In this document: positions 53,601-64,000 of the stretch, in pieces | How positions within the stretch are numbered: the stretch's first letter is position 1 | Layout: every line of letters begins with the position of its first letter | The notes under the pieces: generated by a model | Told to the model about the DNA's origin: nothing | Database searches by the model: none | What the model saw: the letters and a program-made list of their open reading frames with translations, nothing else | Program-made: the position numbers and the translations under genes | Origin: Tubulanus polymorphus | Taxonomy: Eukaryota > Nemertea > Palaeonemertea > Tubulaniformes > Tubulanidae | DNA: 64,000 nucleotides | Assembly (NCBI RefSeq): GCF_964204645.1 | Contig: NC_134035.1 | Coordinates: 8,742,501-8,806,500, forward strand | Direction of reading: 5' to 3'

Positions 53601-56600
53601 GATTTAAACTACGCCTTAGTTGCTCGACAAACATGTTCAATTTGAAATTATTACGTTTCAGAACCGGAAGAAATGGCTCCCGTTGAACACAATTTTGGTG
53701 TCATGTCGACTACAGCTGATATTGGATTAGTCCCGACAGAGCTCCCCGAAGTATCGGCTATCATTCCAGATCCAATGTTATCGTCACAGGTTAGTATCGG
53801 GTTTCATGGTTTCATTCTGCGCCCTAAGAATTTTGTATTTCCGGTTTAGAACCGGGACGATGATAACTGTCATGCCTGCAGTACTGTGCAGTTCTTGAAC
53901 CCACATTCCCAGAGTTACTTATTACACAGATTAGGACTCCCTGGAGGTTAACACTCAAACTATCTCATGAAGTTATCTCAGAACCACACCTTTTAATTTA
54001 CTATTCACCAATACCTAGTTCCTATAATCATGAGTTGCGTTGATATTAGTTCATTCTCAATGTCAGGTTTCCTACAACCACCTTTTAAACCATCAAATTC
54101 CAAAATTCAATATTGTGGATATGAAAGCCCTCAAATTCAGAGTTTTCGTCCTTGGCTAAATTATTATGAGATAGGACATGTTAACTCATAACTGTGGATC
54201 TGAAACCTGATCACCCATGCCTCAACGGGTCATCGTATTTCGTCTATATACCCCACTGACTCTTCGCGTGTATATATCTAACAGCAGGAACGTGTGACTG
54301 ATGCGACTGAAGCTACAATCGTTGATGATTCATTCTTCGCCGCGACGCCTGCGTTTCCTCCTTCCAAACTGACGCCACAGCAACGACCGGCTAACGAAAT
54401 CGTCTCCTCTGTACAGGGCAGTTTCAACTTCTTACAAGATTCAGTCATCGATCCTGAATGTAAGTACATACCATCGCATCGCATTTTGAAAAAAAAATGA
54501 TAAATCATATTAAATAGAACCTCCATAAATCTAACTGAAAAGAGCATGAGATGATTTGAATTTAATTGAATTACATTGCCATTCACCATGGCCACTGGGC
54601 ATATCACAATATTAGTGTCTAAACGGTGGTCCTGCATATCAATAGTTACTAGTATTTGGTGTACACGCCCTGAAAGGGTTGATGAATAATGTTCATACTC
54701 TATATTCGATATACAGAGTGGCCAGTTAGCTAGGAATTTTCTTTTCCTGAAACAGTCAGGAGTGAAATGGCTAAAAATCAGGGAAATTAGTTAGGAGATT
54801 TCTAAAACGCGCGTATACTCGGCCTGTTTTCGTGTAAGTCTTACCGAATGTGTTAATTAATTGGATTCTTAACTGATCAAGTCAGGGAACGCAACGTGCA
54901 TGTCAGGGAATAGTCGGGGGGGAAAAGCGAGTCAAATATAAGTGGCCACCCTGATTTATATATGGTGATAGATTATATATTTGTAACTGATTTGATGTTT
55001 GTAGCTCCGCACATGGACCCAGCAGTACTCGCAGCCCATCCATTAAACCCTCATCACACTCAGCAACAAGGTATTCATAAACTTATCATCGATACTAGAT
55101 GGTACTAAATGGTACTGGACGGTACTAATTTGTGATTTCATTTTCCAGATTTAACTCAAAACACGAGTCTTAGTCAGCAACAGCAAACGTATCAAATGCT
55201 CGAAGAGCAGAAACCATCACAAAAGGCGAGCGCGACCGACTACACGTCACAATCTTACGGTCAAAACATGATGTCTCAATCTACAGCCGTGTCGCAGGAA
55301 TCGGAAACACCTGACGTTCCACAGCCTATTCCATTGCCAAATCAATCACAAACATCTGAGGTATTTCATCAACTACTGATATTTATCAACACCGGGTCCT
55401 GTTTTACACGTATAGTTTCTCGATTATGGTCAAACTCGGTCACTATTTTGTAGTCCCAATTTGTGTTTCTAGTTCAACCAAACATGTAAGTCGTCATTCA
55501 CCGCGATGATCATTGCAGCTATGACGACTTGAGCAAGTTTGACAAGTCACATTCCTAAATCCATTTAAAAGATTAAATCCTTAATCGATTTAAGACGAAA
55601 TGAATGAAGAAATTAGATCCATTTCAAGGGTTGAAACTTATTCATGAAACTGGACCCAGACTTAGGTCCGAAAATGGTTTCGTTTGTTTGTTGAATTGGA
55701 TCTAAAAACGAGATCAGTTTGTTAGACTGGTCTAAAATCTAAGCCTCCAGACTTAGTAACTGAACTAAACCTCATTAACTGAATGTTCAACTAGTTGTTA
55801 TTAAGTCTCTTTTATCACTGTTGTTTTTACGATATTTCAGCAGGAGAAGAAGTTCCAGATGAACGCGAACGCCGCCGTGTTCCGATCGATGTACGACGGA
55901 GGCAGCGGTGAATTCAATGAAATGGATGAAAAGATGAACGAACAATCGTCAGATTATAACAGTTCTTGTAAGTGTCCGATAACGACGCGTAATCCAGCTC
56001 TATTCTCCCGTCGCGACATCTGGACCTCTGTCTACCCATTTGCAGTTTTTGTGACGTGAACGCAGTGATATCGGCAATCTACAAAATTCGACGCTAAATC
56101 TCTCGTAAAATGTACCTCTGAGATTGCCCTTTCTTCCACTGCTGTCTTAGTCGCGTATTGATAACTTCAAATCAGGGTCAGGGGGCCAGTTCCTCAGTTG
56201 AGACTTAAGTCCAAAAATGGTCTTAAATTTTAAGACTGGTCTTAAGTCGTTACATTGGTTATAGAACTAAGATGGTCTTAAATTGGTCAAAAGTCTAAGC
56301 CATGACTATGGAACTGGGCCCTGGCGATTAAGATGAAAGATGTTGTTTGAAGCATTTCTGACTTCGATCGATTTGAATTTGTATTATTGTATTTATCTTC
56401 AAATCATCGCAGTTCTTCTAATTGAAAAATGTTACTGAGGGCCTTACCTGATTACTGATTGATTTGACGATTGTAACTGAAAAAATGTTGCTGAAAAAAA
56501 ATTCAATTTATTACTGATAGCACATTTCAGAGGTTTACATCCGTGTTTTATAAGCATTTCTGAATTCAAACAATTTGAGTTAACGTAACTTTCAGCGTCG

Positions 56601-57723
56601 GGCTATAATTCATATTCTCGAAACTCGGGCGGAAACAGCTACAACAATAGAGGACGCGGAGGTCGAGGCGGTAACCGCGGCAACTCGTCGAACGGCTACC
56701 AGCCGCGTGGCAGTCGTGGTGGACAATACGGTGGAAACCGCGGTGGATACAATAGTGGAAATAATCGAGGTGGATCAGGAAGAGGTGAATGAAGTTGATT
56801 GTGTTTAGAATTTTTGGTCGAAGGAAAGAATTTCGGATTGTCTGGATAATATTTGGACTTGGAAGCCTGAAAATCCAGTTGATTCACATTTCAGTGAAAG
56901 AAAAAAATTTCAGAAAATTCTGAGTTATTTTATTCATTACCTCATTGCGTAGATCTCGCGGTTATTTGTCGCAGTTTGAATGTTTCATTCAGTCGTCTCT
57001 GTCGATATAGGTTCATATCAAGGTCAAGGTTACAACAGTCGCAACGATTACAACCGATCGGACGGCGGCAGCAGCGGTTACCAAGGTTACGGGTCGTCGT
57101 ACGGCGGTTATCAGAATAAACCTAACAATCGAGGACGTGGTGGTAAGTGTTCATCTGAGAAGACCATCATCTGTTTAAGCGTTTAGGCGATTTAACTTCT
57201 TGATTCCTTTAAAACTCCTTAACAGAAAACGAGCTTGAAACTCCTTTCATTTGAGTAAAATGCCCAAAACTGCTTATAAACTCCTCCAATTTTGAGAAAT
57301 AGGCGATAAGAAATGTTGGTAGTTGTACAGTTAACAACTACAACTTAAATCTCAGTAGAGTTTGGATTTGTTTTTACTCTGTTAGGCAGTTACAGAATTA
57401 AAAACAATAAAATTGGTTTGCGTAATGGATAAAAATTTGCTGTTTACCGAGATAAACAGTACAGATTTAGGAGTAGTCTACAGTAATATGGATATGACAC
57501 AGAGTGATACAGACCCTTCCTCGAAAACTCATATCCAGGAATGGCTGATCTGTAAGGACCTGGTTTAAATCCAATGAGTTTTAAAAATGATTTTATTTCG
57601 TCAGGGTACAATCGCGACGGAGGATCGTCGAGAGGTCGCGGAGGTGGTGCGTCCTCTGGTGGCAGCCGTGGAGCCGGATACGGAAGCAAACCGATGGGAA
57701 GTTATAACAGCAACCAACAGTAA
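50672..57723 (+). CDS. CAPRIN1: Caprin-1 homologue, RNA-binding stress-granule/translation regulator
   Basis: Thirteen exons: 50672-50785, 51483-51632, 52231-52392, 52481-52557, 53017-53294, 53662-53789, 54285-54459, 55005-55070, 55149-55360, 55841-55967, 56596-56784, 57011-57142, 57605-57723; phases agree (642 residues; human about 709). The N-terminal HR1 coiled-coil region is clear: TIDKKIRNLEKKK, LNADQEDAISKYD, VLFIQNMLDAMG, EEQLDSLDELYKLVSPSRED, LVDGKEKEILGTTY, SGYFN. Exon 7 encodes FNFLQDSVIDP, matching the G3BP-binding motif of vertebrate caprin-1. The middle is Gln-rich; the last three exons form an RGG/Gly-Tyr-Asn tail (NNRGRGGRGGNRGN, YGGNRGGYNSG, SSRGRGGG) that binds RNA and drives phase separation. 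It is cytoplasmic and controls mRNA translation with G3BP and FMRP in vertebrates. Exon 7 and exon 10 have CAGCAG acceptors that could slip by one codon. Confidence 0.95.
51694..51869. mobile_element. tRNA-derived foldback/SINE-like hairpin in caprin-1 intron 2
   Basis: The left part resembles a tRNA: ggctcagcggtagagcgtc (box A region) and agttcgaatatcgggaa (box B-like T arm). Its 3' half and a 40-base extension are repeated in inverse after a short loop (about 51790-51802), ending ttcccgagattcgaactgtc and gatgcctagtgtc. Arms are about 63 bp. The anticodon stem is mispaired, so it is not a working tRNA. Confidence 0.75.
52022..52120. repeat. Palindromic MITE, CCAGTTCCACAGTTGTGAGTTA family
   Basis: ggacccagttccacagttgt and acagaactgtggaactgggtcc ends; inner gttaacgctgacttag. 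Intron of caprin-1. Confidence 0.8.
54715..54955. repeat. Candidate hAT-like element with CAG(G/A)GTGGCCA ends
   Basis: Left cagagtggccagttagc, right aagtggccaccctg, inverted; cagtcagg/cagggaa short repeats inside. A lone agggtggccacttt is at 62449. No clear target duplication was found. Intron of caprin-1. Confidence 0.5.
56177..56324. repeat. Palindromic MITE, CAGTTCCTCAGTTGAGACTTAAGTCC family
   Basis: ggggccagttcctcagttga on the left and gactatggaactgggccctg on the right. Inside, multiple ACTTAAG/CTTAAGT and GGTCTTAA blocks are inverted. Related, more decayed copies: about 37255-37360, 41215-41345, 52795-52970, 55655-55790. Confidence 0.75.
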
Positions 57724-58720
57724 CTACGACGACCGATCGGTAACTCTGCGATCGCTGTGAAAACGTGTTCCGATTTAAACAGCTGTACGTCCAGCTTTCT
57801 GAGAGTGTTGGGTCCGGGTTTTATTTTATTTTCCGATCGTTTGTTATACTTAACTAGAGCTGAGATAGCCCCGCGAAAAAAACGCAAACCTTATTTCATT
57901 TCACATTTGTAGTAGATAGATTAGATAATAACAGGGAACTCGAGCGTAATTCTGCGCTGAAGTTCCTAACGTATTTAGTTTCGCATTTTCAGTTTCTTCG
58001 ATAATCTTAACGTTCTTCAAATTGAATGCAATCGTTTCGAACACAAGCTGTTCCGTATTTCAGTGTATTTATGTACGAATTATCTCATTGTAAATAAGGG
58101 TTAGAGAGAGACGAACGGCCCAGCACTGCGTCAGTATGCTGTCGGCAGCTGTTTATTTTGTTTGAACATGTTCGGTCAGTCGGTCGGTCGCAGTTTTACA
58201 AACGGCGGGGAGACGTGTACATAAAGGCCTTTCAAAAGCAACAACATTTGAACTTTAATCGCAACAACAACAACCAGCCAAAGAAAAATCTCCAACTTTT
58301 CTTTCTCTGGTTGGGATAAAACATCGTTCATTGATAGACGACTGATCAGTGTCTCGTGTAGTAGTACGGTATAATATTTAAACAGAATACGTTGTAATTT
58401 CGCGATCCTGACACCCCCCCTCCAACCCTCCCTCCCGCCTGCATGTTTGCTCAATGCTGATAAATGTCACAGTTTCCGCTACTTCATTTGTAAATATTAA
58501 TGTATAATCAATGAAAAGAAGACTTGTAAATCGCTCATTCAAATATTCATCCACAAGTAAGTCTTGGATATATCGGAGTTACTGCAACTGTTCCTGATCG
58601 TCCCTATTTGTGATTCTTATTACCTGAGAAAAAATATGTGTTTTGATTCGTTTAATGTGTTCAGAAGTCGAGGAATCTTTCTTGATCGCTGTTTAATTTC
58701 AACATTGTTAGTGTTTAGCA

Positions 58721-58977
58721 TGAGGAGAGAATCCCACAATGATAATAAAAAGTCCGAAAAATGAAACTTCGAGATAGTAGTTTATTCAACGTTTCGACTA
58801 TATCCTAATAGTCATCTTCAGGAATAAAGGAATATTTATTCCTGAAGATGACTATTAGGATATAGTCGAAACGTTGAATAAACTACTATCTCGAAGTTTC
58901 ATTTTCGGACTTTTTATTATCATTGTGGGATTCTCTCCTCATCGCGTCAACACGGATATTGTGTTTTACCTATCGTG
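58721..58977. mobile_element. Palindromic Penelope-like retroelement remnant with hammerhead-like core and 10-11 bp target duplication
   Basis: Nearly perfect inverted arms (58722-58830 and 58832-58940) run from gaggagagaatcccacaat to its complement. Each arm holds CTGAAGA-T-GACTAT...ATAGTC-GAAAC, close to the CUGANGA...GAAA core of hammerhead ribozymes but with one extra base before the stem. After the palindrome a 37-base single tail follows. The whole is flanked by gtgtttagcat on both sides, a long duplication typical of target-primed retrotransposition. Penelope-like elements are known to carry hammerhead motifs; assignment here is inference. Confidence 0.6.
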
Positions 58978-60020
58978 AGTGTTTAGCATTTTCCGGTGTT
59001 CGGTTGCTCGCCCTGGCAATAACTTGCATACGTATAGCCCACCTGTGGTGCTGCTTAGTAACGGTGGCCCGTTTTTGAAACGAATATTCTGACTTTGCCT
59101 TCTTTGTCGTTATACTCGTGAAAATCTTCAACGAAAGATTAGCATTTGAACCCTTATTTGCTGTGATAATTATTGATTATGTGTGAACAAAAACGCGTCG
59201 CTTTTCTTAACAAATATCGGAAGAATTTAAACATTTCTCTGTCAATGTCTGATACTCGTAAAATGTTTCAGAAACTGTCATTTATTGTTTAATCTCGTTA
59301 AAATTCTTTTCGCTGTTTAGGATATTGATAGTAATAAGTAAATGTGCTAATTTGTAAAAAAAAAAAACTTAGGTCAAGTTGCACAGTCGTGATTTAAATT
59401 GACCAGGGCCAGTTAGAGTTAACCAGCGGATAGTAACAATGATAAGTCTATCATTACCTTGGTATTTATCCACAGATTAATATCATTAACCAACTAGCCA
59501 GGAATTGGCCTCAAAAACCTTTGCTTTGGAACAAAAATGAGCTTTTATCCTGCTGGGGTTGAGAAATACCTAAGTGGCAAGTTCCGTTTTAATCGTCACT
59601 TTGTCAGCTATCCACCAGTTAACTCTAACCATCGACGTATAGACTAGTTTATTCATCGATACTCTTACCAGCTTTTGAGCATCTGGTCCCAGCAGCTGAG
59701 GTCTTGAAGTGTTGACTGTGCAATTGGGCCTTGAATTCGTGCTGATAACTTCATTTAAAACAAAAAAGCGACCGAAAATGTGTTCATAACTTGAGGGTAA
59801 ACTGTGACATTATACAGCTAGTTTGTACGGTATAAACGATGTTGAGCAGTGATTGACCGGTGTCGCGGGAGTGAGTGGGTGGGTGAGGGGTATCCGGAGT
59901 ATTATCATCATCATCATTGCTTCTATTTCTGTTCTCGCATTAGAATAAATCGTTTTGTAAATCGTAGTACGATATATCGATACGAATAATGAAAATTTAC
60001 ATCGATGGTGGTTTCGATTT

Positions 60021-60091
60021 TCTCGCTCGCTCGCTCGCGCGCGCGCACACGCAGGGCTCTAGTGTGCGCATGTGTGTGCGCGCGTGTGTTT
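60021..60091. repeat. Alternating purine-pyrimidine CG/CA/TG tract
   Basis: Runs of gctcgc, cgcgcgcgcgcacacgc, then gtgtgcgcatgtgtgtgcgc and gcgtgtgtt. The halves are mutually complementary, so both hairpin and left-handed (Z) DNA are possible. It lies downstream of caprin-1. Confidence 0.85.
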
Positions 60092-60880
60092 CTTATGTTT
60101 GTATTCTCTGATGACGACAGAAATTAAAGCAACAGTCGTATTTAAAATTATCTACATTCGTTGCCGTCTCCTTTCATTGATCGCTGTATTCAGCTCCTCT
60201 TTATCTATCCAATTCATATTTGGCAAGGGCGGATCTGGGACTGGTCCACTGGTCTGCAAAATTCGAATGTGCCCTCCACAAAGTCTGGAAAATTTTGTTT
60301 TGCAAAGAAAATCTTAAGAAAATAAAGCCAAACGGGCTCGGGTAAGCCAAATCAGCCCTTTTCGATTTCCAGGTATACCCCTTCCACAAATCCTAGATCC
60401 GCCTTTGTTTCTCAGTATTTTCCTAGGAAAGCCAATCTGCCTAGAAATCACACGGTTAGGATTATTCGGGCATAGGAGCTGTCGCAGGAATACAAAATAT
60501 TGTATATTATCCTAAGATATTCTATAGCTACAGAGCATATACACCCCAGTACTTACAGAGACTTAAGTGGAGCTTTGATTTTGGACGCTATCTCTTAGTG
60601 TTGTGACCAAACCCTTGCGAGATGTTAGCTGGAATGCTCTCATGGAGCTTTGGTTTTGTACCCCAGTTTTGTGACGAGCCCCTGTAAGATTTTAGCTCCC
60701 TGCTACTACAAATCACAAAAAAACTGAAAAATGAGTAATTCTCTAATAAATAATGTTTATTCGGTTATAAACCTGATCACCAATTACACATGTTTATTGG
60801 GTAAAATATTCGATAAAATAGGCACCTTTCTTTTATGGCGGACTTTGGAGTGTTACTTTTAAGACTAAAGTCTAAACATA

Positions 60881-61166
60881 TACAGTAGAATACGGATAAG
60901 TTGGATATGCTCAGCTTGGATATACGCATGTCGGGGAATTTCTGAAGTCCTGTTCCATTTTGGAACAAGATAGCACAAAATGTATGATTAAGTCTGGTTT
61001 CACGAGTCGGGCTCGGATGAAATCTCGGTCCAATTGAGAAATGGTAGTACATGTCTGATAAAAAAATTTCAAAGTCCGTATTATCTGAATATACGTGCCT
61101 TATGCGATGTAAGTCGGACCAAAAATAACGGTTCCAAGCGATCTGACTTACGCGTATTCTACTGTA
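60881..61166. repeat. Tc1/mariner-type MITE with CAGTAGAATACG ends
   Basis: TA|cagtagaatacggataagt on the left and acttacgcgtattctactg|TA on the right. Inner gttggatatgc and ctgaatatacg are further decayed terminal sequence. Length 286 bp. Confidence 0.85.
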
Positions 61167-61196
61167 CACCGTGGTATGTTGCGATATACTATAAGA

Positions 61197-61294
61197 TATG
61201 GGGCATTCATTCATTACGTACGCATCCGTTATTGCGTACAAAGGGGTTGCAAAATTCAAGTTTCATGCGTAGATAATGAATGAATGATCCCATA
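61197..61294. repeat. Very short MITE, GGGGCATTCATTCATTACGTACGCA arm
   Basis: gcattcattcattacgtacg is mirrored by tgcgtagataatgaatgaat. About 98 bp, just downstream of the DHDH stop codon. Confidence 0.75.
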
Positions 61295-61301
61295 GTGTAC
61301 A

Positions 61302-63203
61302 TTATGCAGCTGATTTGATCTGTTTAATACATTCAGTAGCTATTTCCACGAGTGATAATGTGTCTTCATGTGTCATTAGAGGATGCTCCAATAAGCCTAT
61401 AAATAAACGATATATCAATGTACAGAGGTGTGGTAAAATTATCAATTTCATGAGATGACAGTGAAATACGGTACAGTACCTTTTTGAATGGCTTCGTTCA
61501 CTGCCTTGAACTCGTAGTAAAGGTTAGCACTATTCACGAAATTAAACTGATGTTCTGACTCGGGGATGTGGAACTGATGGAATCCACTCGGTGTAACTAG
61601 CTCCGTCGGGCTCCACATTGTAGATTGGAACTTTGAAAAAAATCGAGATGTAAGTTGTATACCATTGAACTCTGATATTACTCTCATAAATTTCCGTGAT
61701 ACAAAAAAAATTCAACTTGAGCAGAGTCTGTTATAGGCGCTTTTACGAAACTGAATCTTTGTAAATTGATTTAAGTTTCACGTTTACGACACGCGGTTTA
61801 GTGAATCCGATTTGGTAAATCAACTCGTTTATGGATGCGGTTTAGTAAATTGATTTATTAAATCGACTAACTTGCTCGGCGAGCAAGTTAGTGGCGATTT
61901 AGTCAGTGAAATCCAACATGGCGTCCTCTTCAACCGCGGGCTAAAGACATCTATTGCAGACCATCATCTATCAATAATTCGGTCACCATTGACGCCCATT
62001 TTCTTTCGAATCGCGACCTTTAAATTGATAAATTGATTCGACTAATTTACGAAAAACGATTCGATTTACTAAACCTTTTGTTTTCCGACATCGAATCGGA
62101 TTTAGCTAAATCGAATCAGATTCAATTTCATAAAAGCGCCTTATACCAATACAGTTAACCCTTTACTAAATATGTGATTTACTCGAACAAGAACAAAAAC
62201 TGACCTCTAATTTTCCTTTTGTTCCGTATATTTGGGCAGAATTTTCAGTGTTCTGACTGGCGCAACAGAATAACCTGGCTATTGTTTTGTCATCGTATAT
62301 CAACGTTATGTTGGACATGTTTTCAATTCCTGATGGATAGAAATTATTGCATTTTTGATATACACCTCTGGAGGCAGTTGTTGTGAAACGATGTCATTAG
62401 TTTCAAATCGCACCTCAATGAAGATTTAAAAGACAATGGATCTAGGAGGGTGGCCACTTTCCCCCATTTACAAATTCCCGACCTTGATTTTTCCATGTTA
62501 CAATAAAATTATCGAGTAAAATCAGCAGGTGAATGTAGATATTTCTTAGTTTCGAATGTTGAAATCGATTCATTTTTTTAACCCTTTCAGTGCTGACTAA
62601 TCAATACCCTATAGTGCTGGAGATAATTTGAAAATTTTGAAAAATTCCACCCTAGTGTGTTGACTAACGGGAATAGCACTAAAGTGCGTATACACCGCAG
62701 CGCGGTATATCGTTAGTTACTATTTCACTATGTTTGACAGGTGCTGCCATCTTTCAATAGCGATAAAAACTAATTACTAATTACATCAATACACGGCAGT
62801 GTGGTGTACTAGCAAAATCCATCACCAATTCATACACCGCACTGCAAGGGTTAATGAATCACATATTGATAAAGAAATGCAGTATCAATAACATATCACT
62901 GAGTTTCCCGGGTTTTTCCTAGATTTTCCAGTTGCCACATTATCTATGTTTACCTGTTGGGAATAAGGTACCGGCGCAGTGAATTTTTTTACACTTGTTG
63001 CCGAGGACCATCGTGGCCAACTGAATGGTGTAAATTCCTAAATCGAATATGACGCTAGCGCCGAGGTTCGGCTCGTACGTTCGAGGAACGTGTTCGATAT
63101 TCACGCTGAATTTAGCGTCAACCAATCGTACGTCGCCGATCGCGTTGCGAGACAACTCCGCTCTGAGTTGTTCGTAACCCGGCGTGAATCTACTCCAAAC
63201 AGC
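61302..63203 (-). CDS. DHDH: Trans-1,2-dihydrobenzene-1,2-diol dehydrogenase, C-terminal part (upstream exons not found in window)
   Basis: Exons (minus): 63203-62954, 62329-62205, 61630-61480, 61396-61302; phases agree (206 residues). The first visible exon starts AVWSRFTPGYEQLRAEL and continues DVRLVDAKFSVNIEHVPRTY and GASVIFDLGIYTIQLATMV, matching the C-terminal domain of mammalian DHDH (GFO/IDH/MocA family). Then QIYGTKGKLE and YYEFKAVNEAI, ending IATECIKQIKSAA. Mammalian enzymes are about 334 residues, so roughly the first 125-130 residues, with the Rossmann NAD(P)-binding part, are missing; they should lie beyond 63203, probably past the window end. The enzyme oxidises trans-dihydrodiols and D-xylose with NADP. 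Two introns carry MITEs. Confidence 0.88.
61732..62145. repeat. 414-bp MITE in DHDH intron with GGCGCTTTTAYGAAAYTGAATC ends
   Basis: tataggcgcttttacgaaac on the left, gtttcat-type complement ttcataaaagcgccttata on the right, with TATA on both outer edges. Interior has repeated gatttagt/actaaatc blocks and an aacttgctcg/cgagcaagtt hairpin. Confidence 0.85.
62578..62854. repeat. piggyBac-type MITE flanked by TTAA
   Basis: TTAA-ccctttcagtgctg on the left and cgcactgcaaggg-TTAA on the right. TTAA target duplication plus CCCTTT termini is the piggyBac signature. Several cgcagtgc-like short repeats lie inside. 277 bp, no coding capacity, in a DHDH intron. Confidence 0.85.
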
Positions 63204-63274
63204 CTGAAAAAGAAAAAACACTGATAAAAAACATAAATGATTATTAGACGAGAAGATACACAATATCCGCCTAT

Positions 63275-63511
63275 GATGATGACGAGAGAAATCCCACAAT
63301 AACGAAGCCAATATTGCAAAATTCTATATTGGAATGATTATATTTGAGGAGCGACGTTTCGGCTAACAACTGTTAGCCATCATCAGGCGTACTGACAATG
63401 ATGGCTAACAGTTTTTAGCCGAAACGTCGCTCCTCAAATCTCAAATATAATCATACTGATATAGAATTTTTCAATCTTGGCTTCATTATTTTGGGATTTC
63501 TCGCGTCATCA
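63275..63511. repeat. Palindromic retroelement-like copy with CTGATGATGGCTAAC...GTTAGCCGAAAC motif
   Basis: Outer arms are gatgacgagagaaatcccac and its counterpart gggatttctcgcgtcatc. Inside, both arms contain ctgatgatggctaac with gttagccgaaacgtcg or complements. It has the same design as 58721-58977 but a different sequence, so a sister family. Confidence 0.75.
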
Positions 63512-63590
63512 ATGATTATCTAAGATTAATACAAAATTCCCCTGGCCTAATTCCATAGTACGCTGCCATTAATTTTCAATAGTAACATAA

Positions 63591-63732
63591 GGCTAAAATA
63601 AAATGATGCCTTGTTTCTCCTTATCGGCTAGGTCATTTATGTTAACTGCAATAAAATTCATTTCTATAACTGCCGGATCTGATACGGCTAGTTTGATCAT
63701 AATTTTGAGAAACAAGGTGTCAATTTTTTTAG
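63591..63732. repeat. MITE with GGCTAAA...CCTTGTTTCTC ends (copy 3 of 3)
   Basis: ggctaaaataaaatgatgcc on the left and gagaaacaaggtgtcaattt on the right; inner ctgccggatctgatacggct corresponds to the ccgggtctgttatgg block of the other copies. Confidence 0.8.
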
Positions 63733-64000
63733 TTTTAAGTTGATTAACTATATGAAATGGACCTAGTTTCACCAGAGTTGTAAGTCAAAGAGTTCACTCT
63801 TGGTTCATTCTCAATGAGGTAATTAAGCATTATAACATCATCCAAGCATTTTAAGGCTTGCAAATTTTACAATGTAACTAGGCACGACGAATCAGCTGCC
63901 TAGACTACCTCCACCGCTTAAACTGCTGATTCTTCTGAACTTTTCGCCTGAGACATTACTTAGGTACTTCGCCAAGAATTCACGCTGAAATGGTGAATAT

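Larger units (their letters stand above)
57724..61301. other. Caprin-1 3' region and convergent spacer to DHDH
   Basis: No further coding exon was recognised. The caprin-1 3' UTR begins here; its poly-A site is unclear. The stretch contains a palindromic retroelement-like insertion (58721-58977), degenerate GGGCCAGTT palindromes (59402-59700), an alternating CG/CA tract (60021-60091) and two MITEs (60881-61166 and 61197-61294). Confidence 0.5.
63204..64000. other. DHDH intron or upstream sequence with two repeats
   Basis: No further DHDH exon was recognised. It contains the palindromic retroelement-like copy at 63275-63511 and the third GGCTAAA MITE at 63591-63732. A weak minus-strand terminal-exon-like stretch is at 63984-63892. 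Confidence 0.5.

Noticed and set aside
63892-63984. Minus-strand terminal-exon-like stretch (acceptor tttcag, 30 codons, stop)
   Set aside because: Acceptor and frame are reasonable, but it does not resemble DHDH and no gene context is visible; too short to call.

Overview
The window is animal nuclear DNA, AT-rich and dense in introns, with GT-AG spliced genes, a tRNA-Tyr gene that carries an intron, and many short palindromic transposon remnants. The gene content points to a lophotrochozoan, most likely a marine mollusc: FMRFamide-receptor-like GPCRs, a PAN-EGF-fibrinogen-related protein, a quiver/Ly6 protein, a GT10 fucosyltransferase and a family of secreted N-formylglutamate-amidohydrolase-like proteins. 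This assignment is an inference; no species is claimed. All exon boundaries below were set by hand from GT/AG sites, reading phase and family conservation.

Region 1 (1-6.5 kb): two rhodopsin-family GPCR genes face away from each other. The first (minus strand) runs off the window and has a one-base frameshift. The second (plus strand) is intact with a single coding exon. The space between them holds a 23-bp minisatellite and a small palindromic repeat.

Region 2 (6.5-25 kb): an accessory-looking cluster of secreted or surface proteins. Three tandem plus-strand genes (A, B, C) encode an N-formylglutamate amidohydrolase (FGase)-like domain. A and B, but not C, carry two sushi (CCP) domains after the signal peptide. 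A and B are products of a recent segmental duplication that includes their TATA promoters. Between them, on the opposite strand, lies a PAN-EGF-fibrinogen-related gene. A short Ly6/quiver-like GPI-type protein follows on the minus strand. An intron of copy B contains a 519-bp foldback element packed with short repeats in both orientations; copy A keeps the empty site. This sushi-FGase cluster is the best candidate for a little-described system: a secreted metal-dependent amidohydrolase fused to complement-type adhesion modules, sitting beside other pattern-recognition-type genes.

Region 3 (25-64 kb): mostly conserved single-copy genes. They are an alpha-1,3-fucosyltransferase (-), a FoxN1/4 transcription factor (-), ribosomal protein SA (+) with a 5' TOP leader, the ciliary protein LRRC56 (-), intron-containing tRNA-Tyr (-), caprin-1 (+) with its G3BP-binding motif and RGG tail, and the C-terminal half of a dihydrodiol dehydrogenase (-) that continues past the window edge. 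FoxN and RPSA are divergent, as are LRRC56 and caprin-1. Introns and spacers here are filled with at least ten families of short inverted-repeat elements, several sharing GGGCCCAGTT-like ends. No autonomous transposase or reverse transcriptase was recognised, and there is no CRISPR array or bacterial-type operon.
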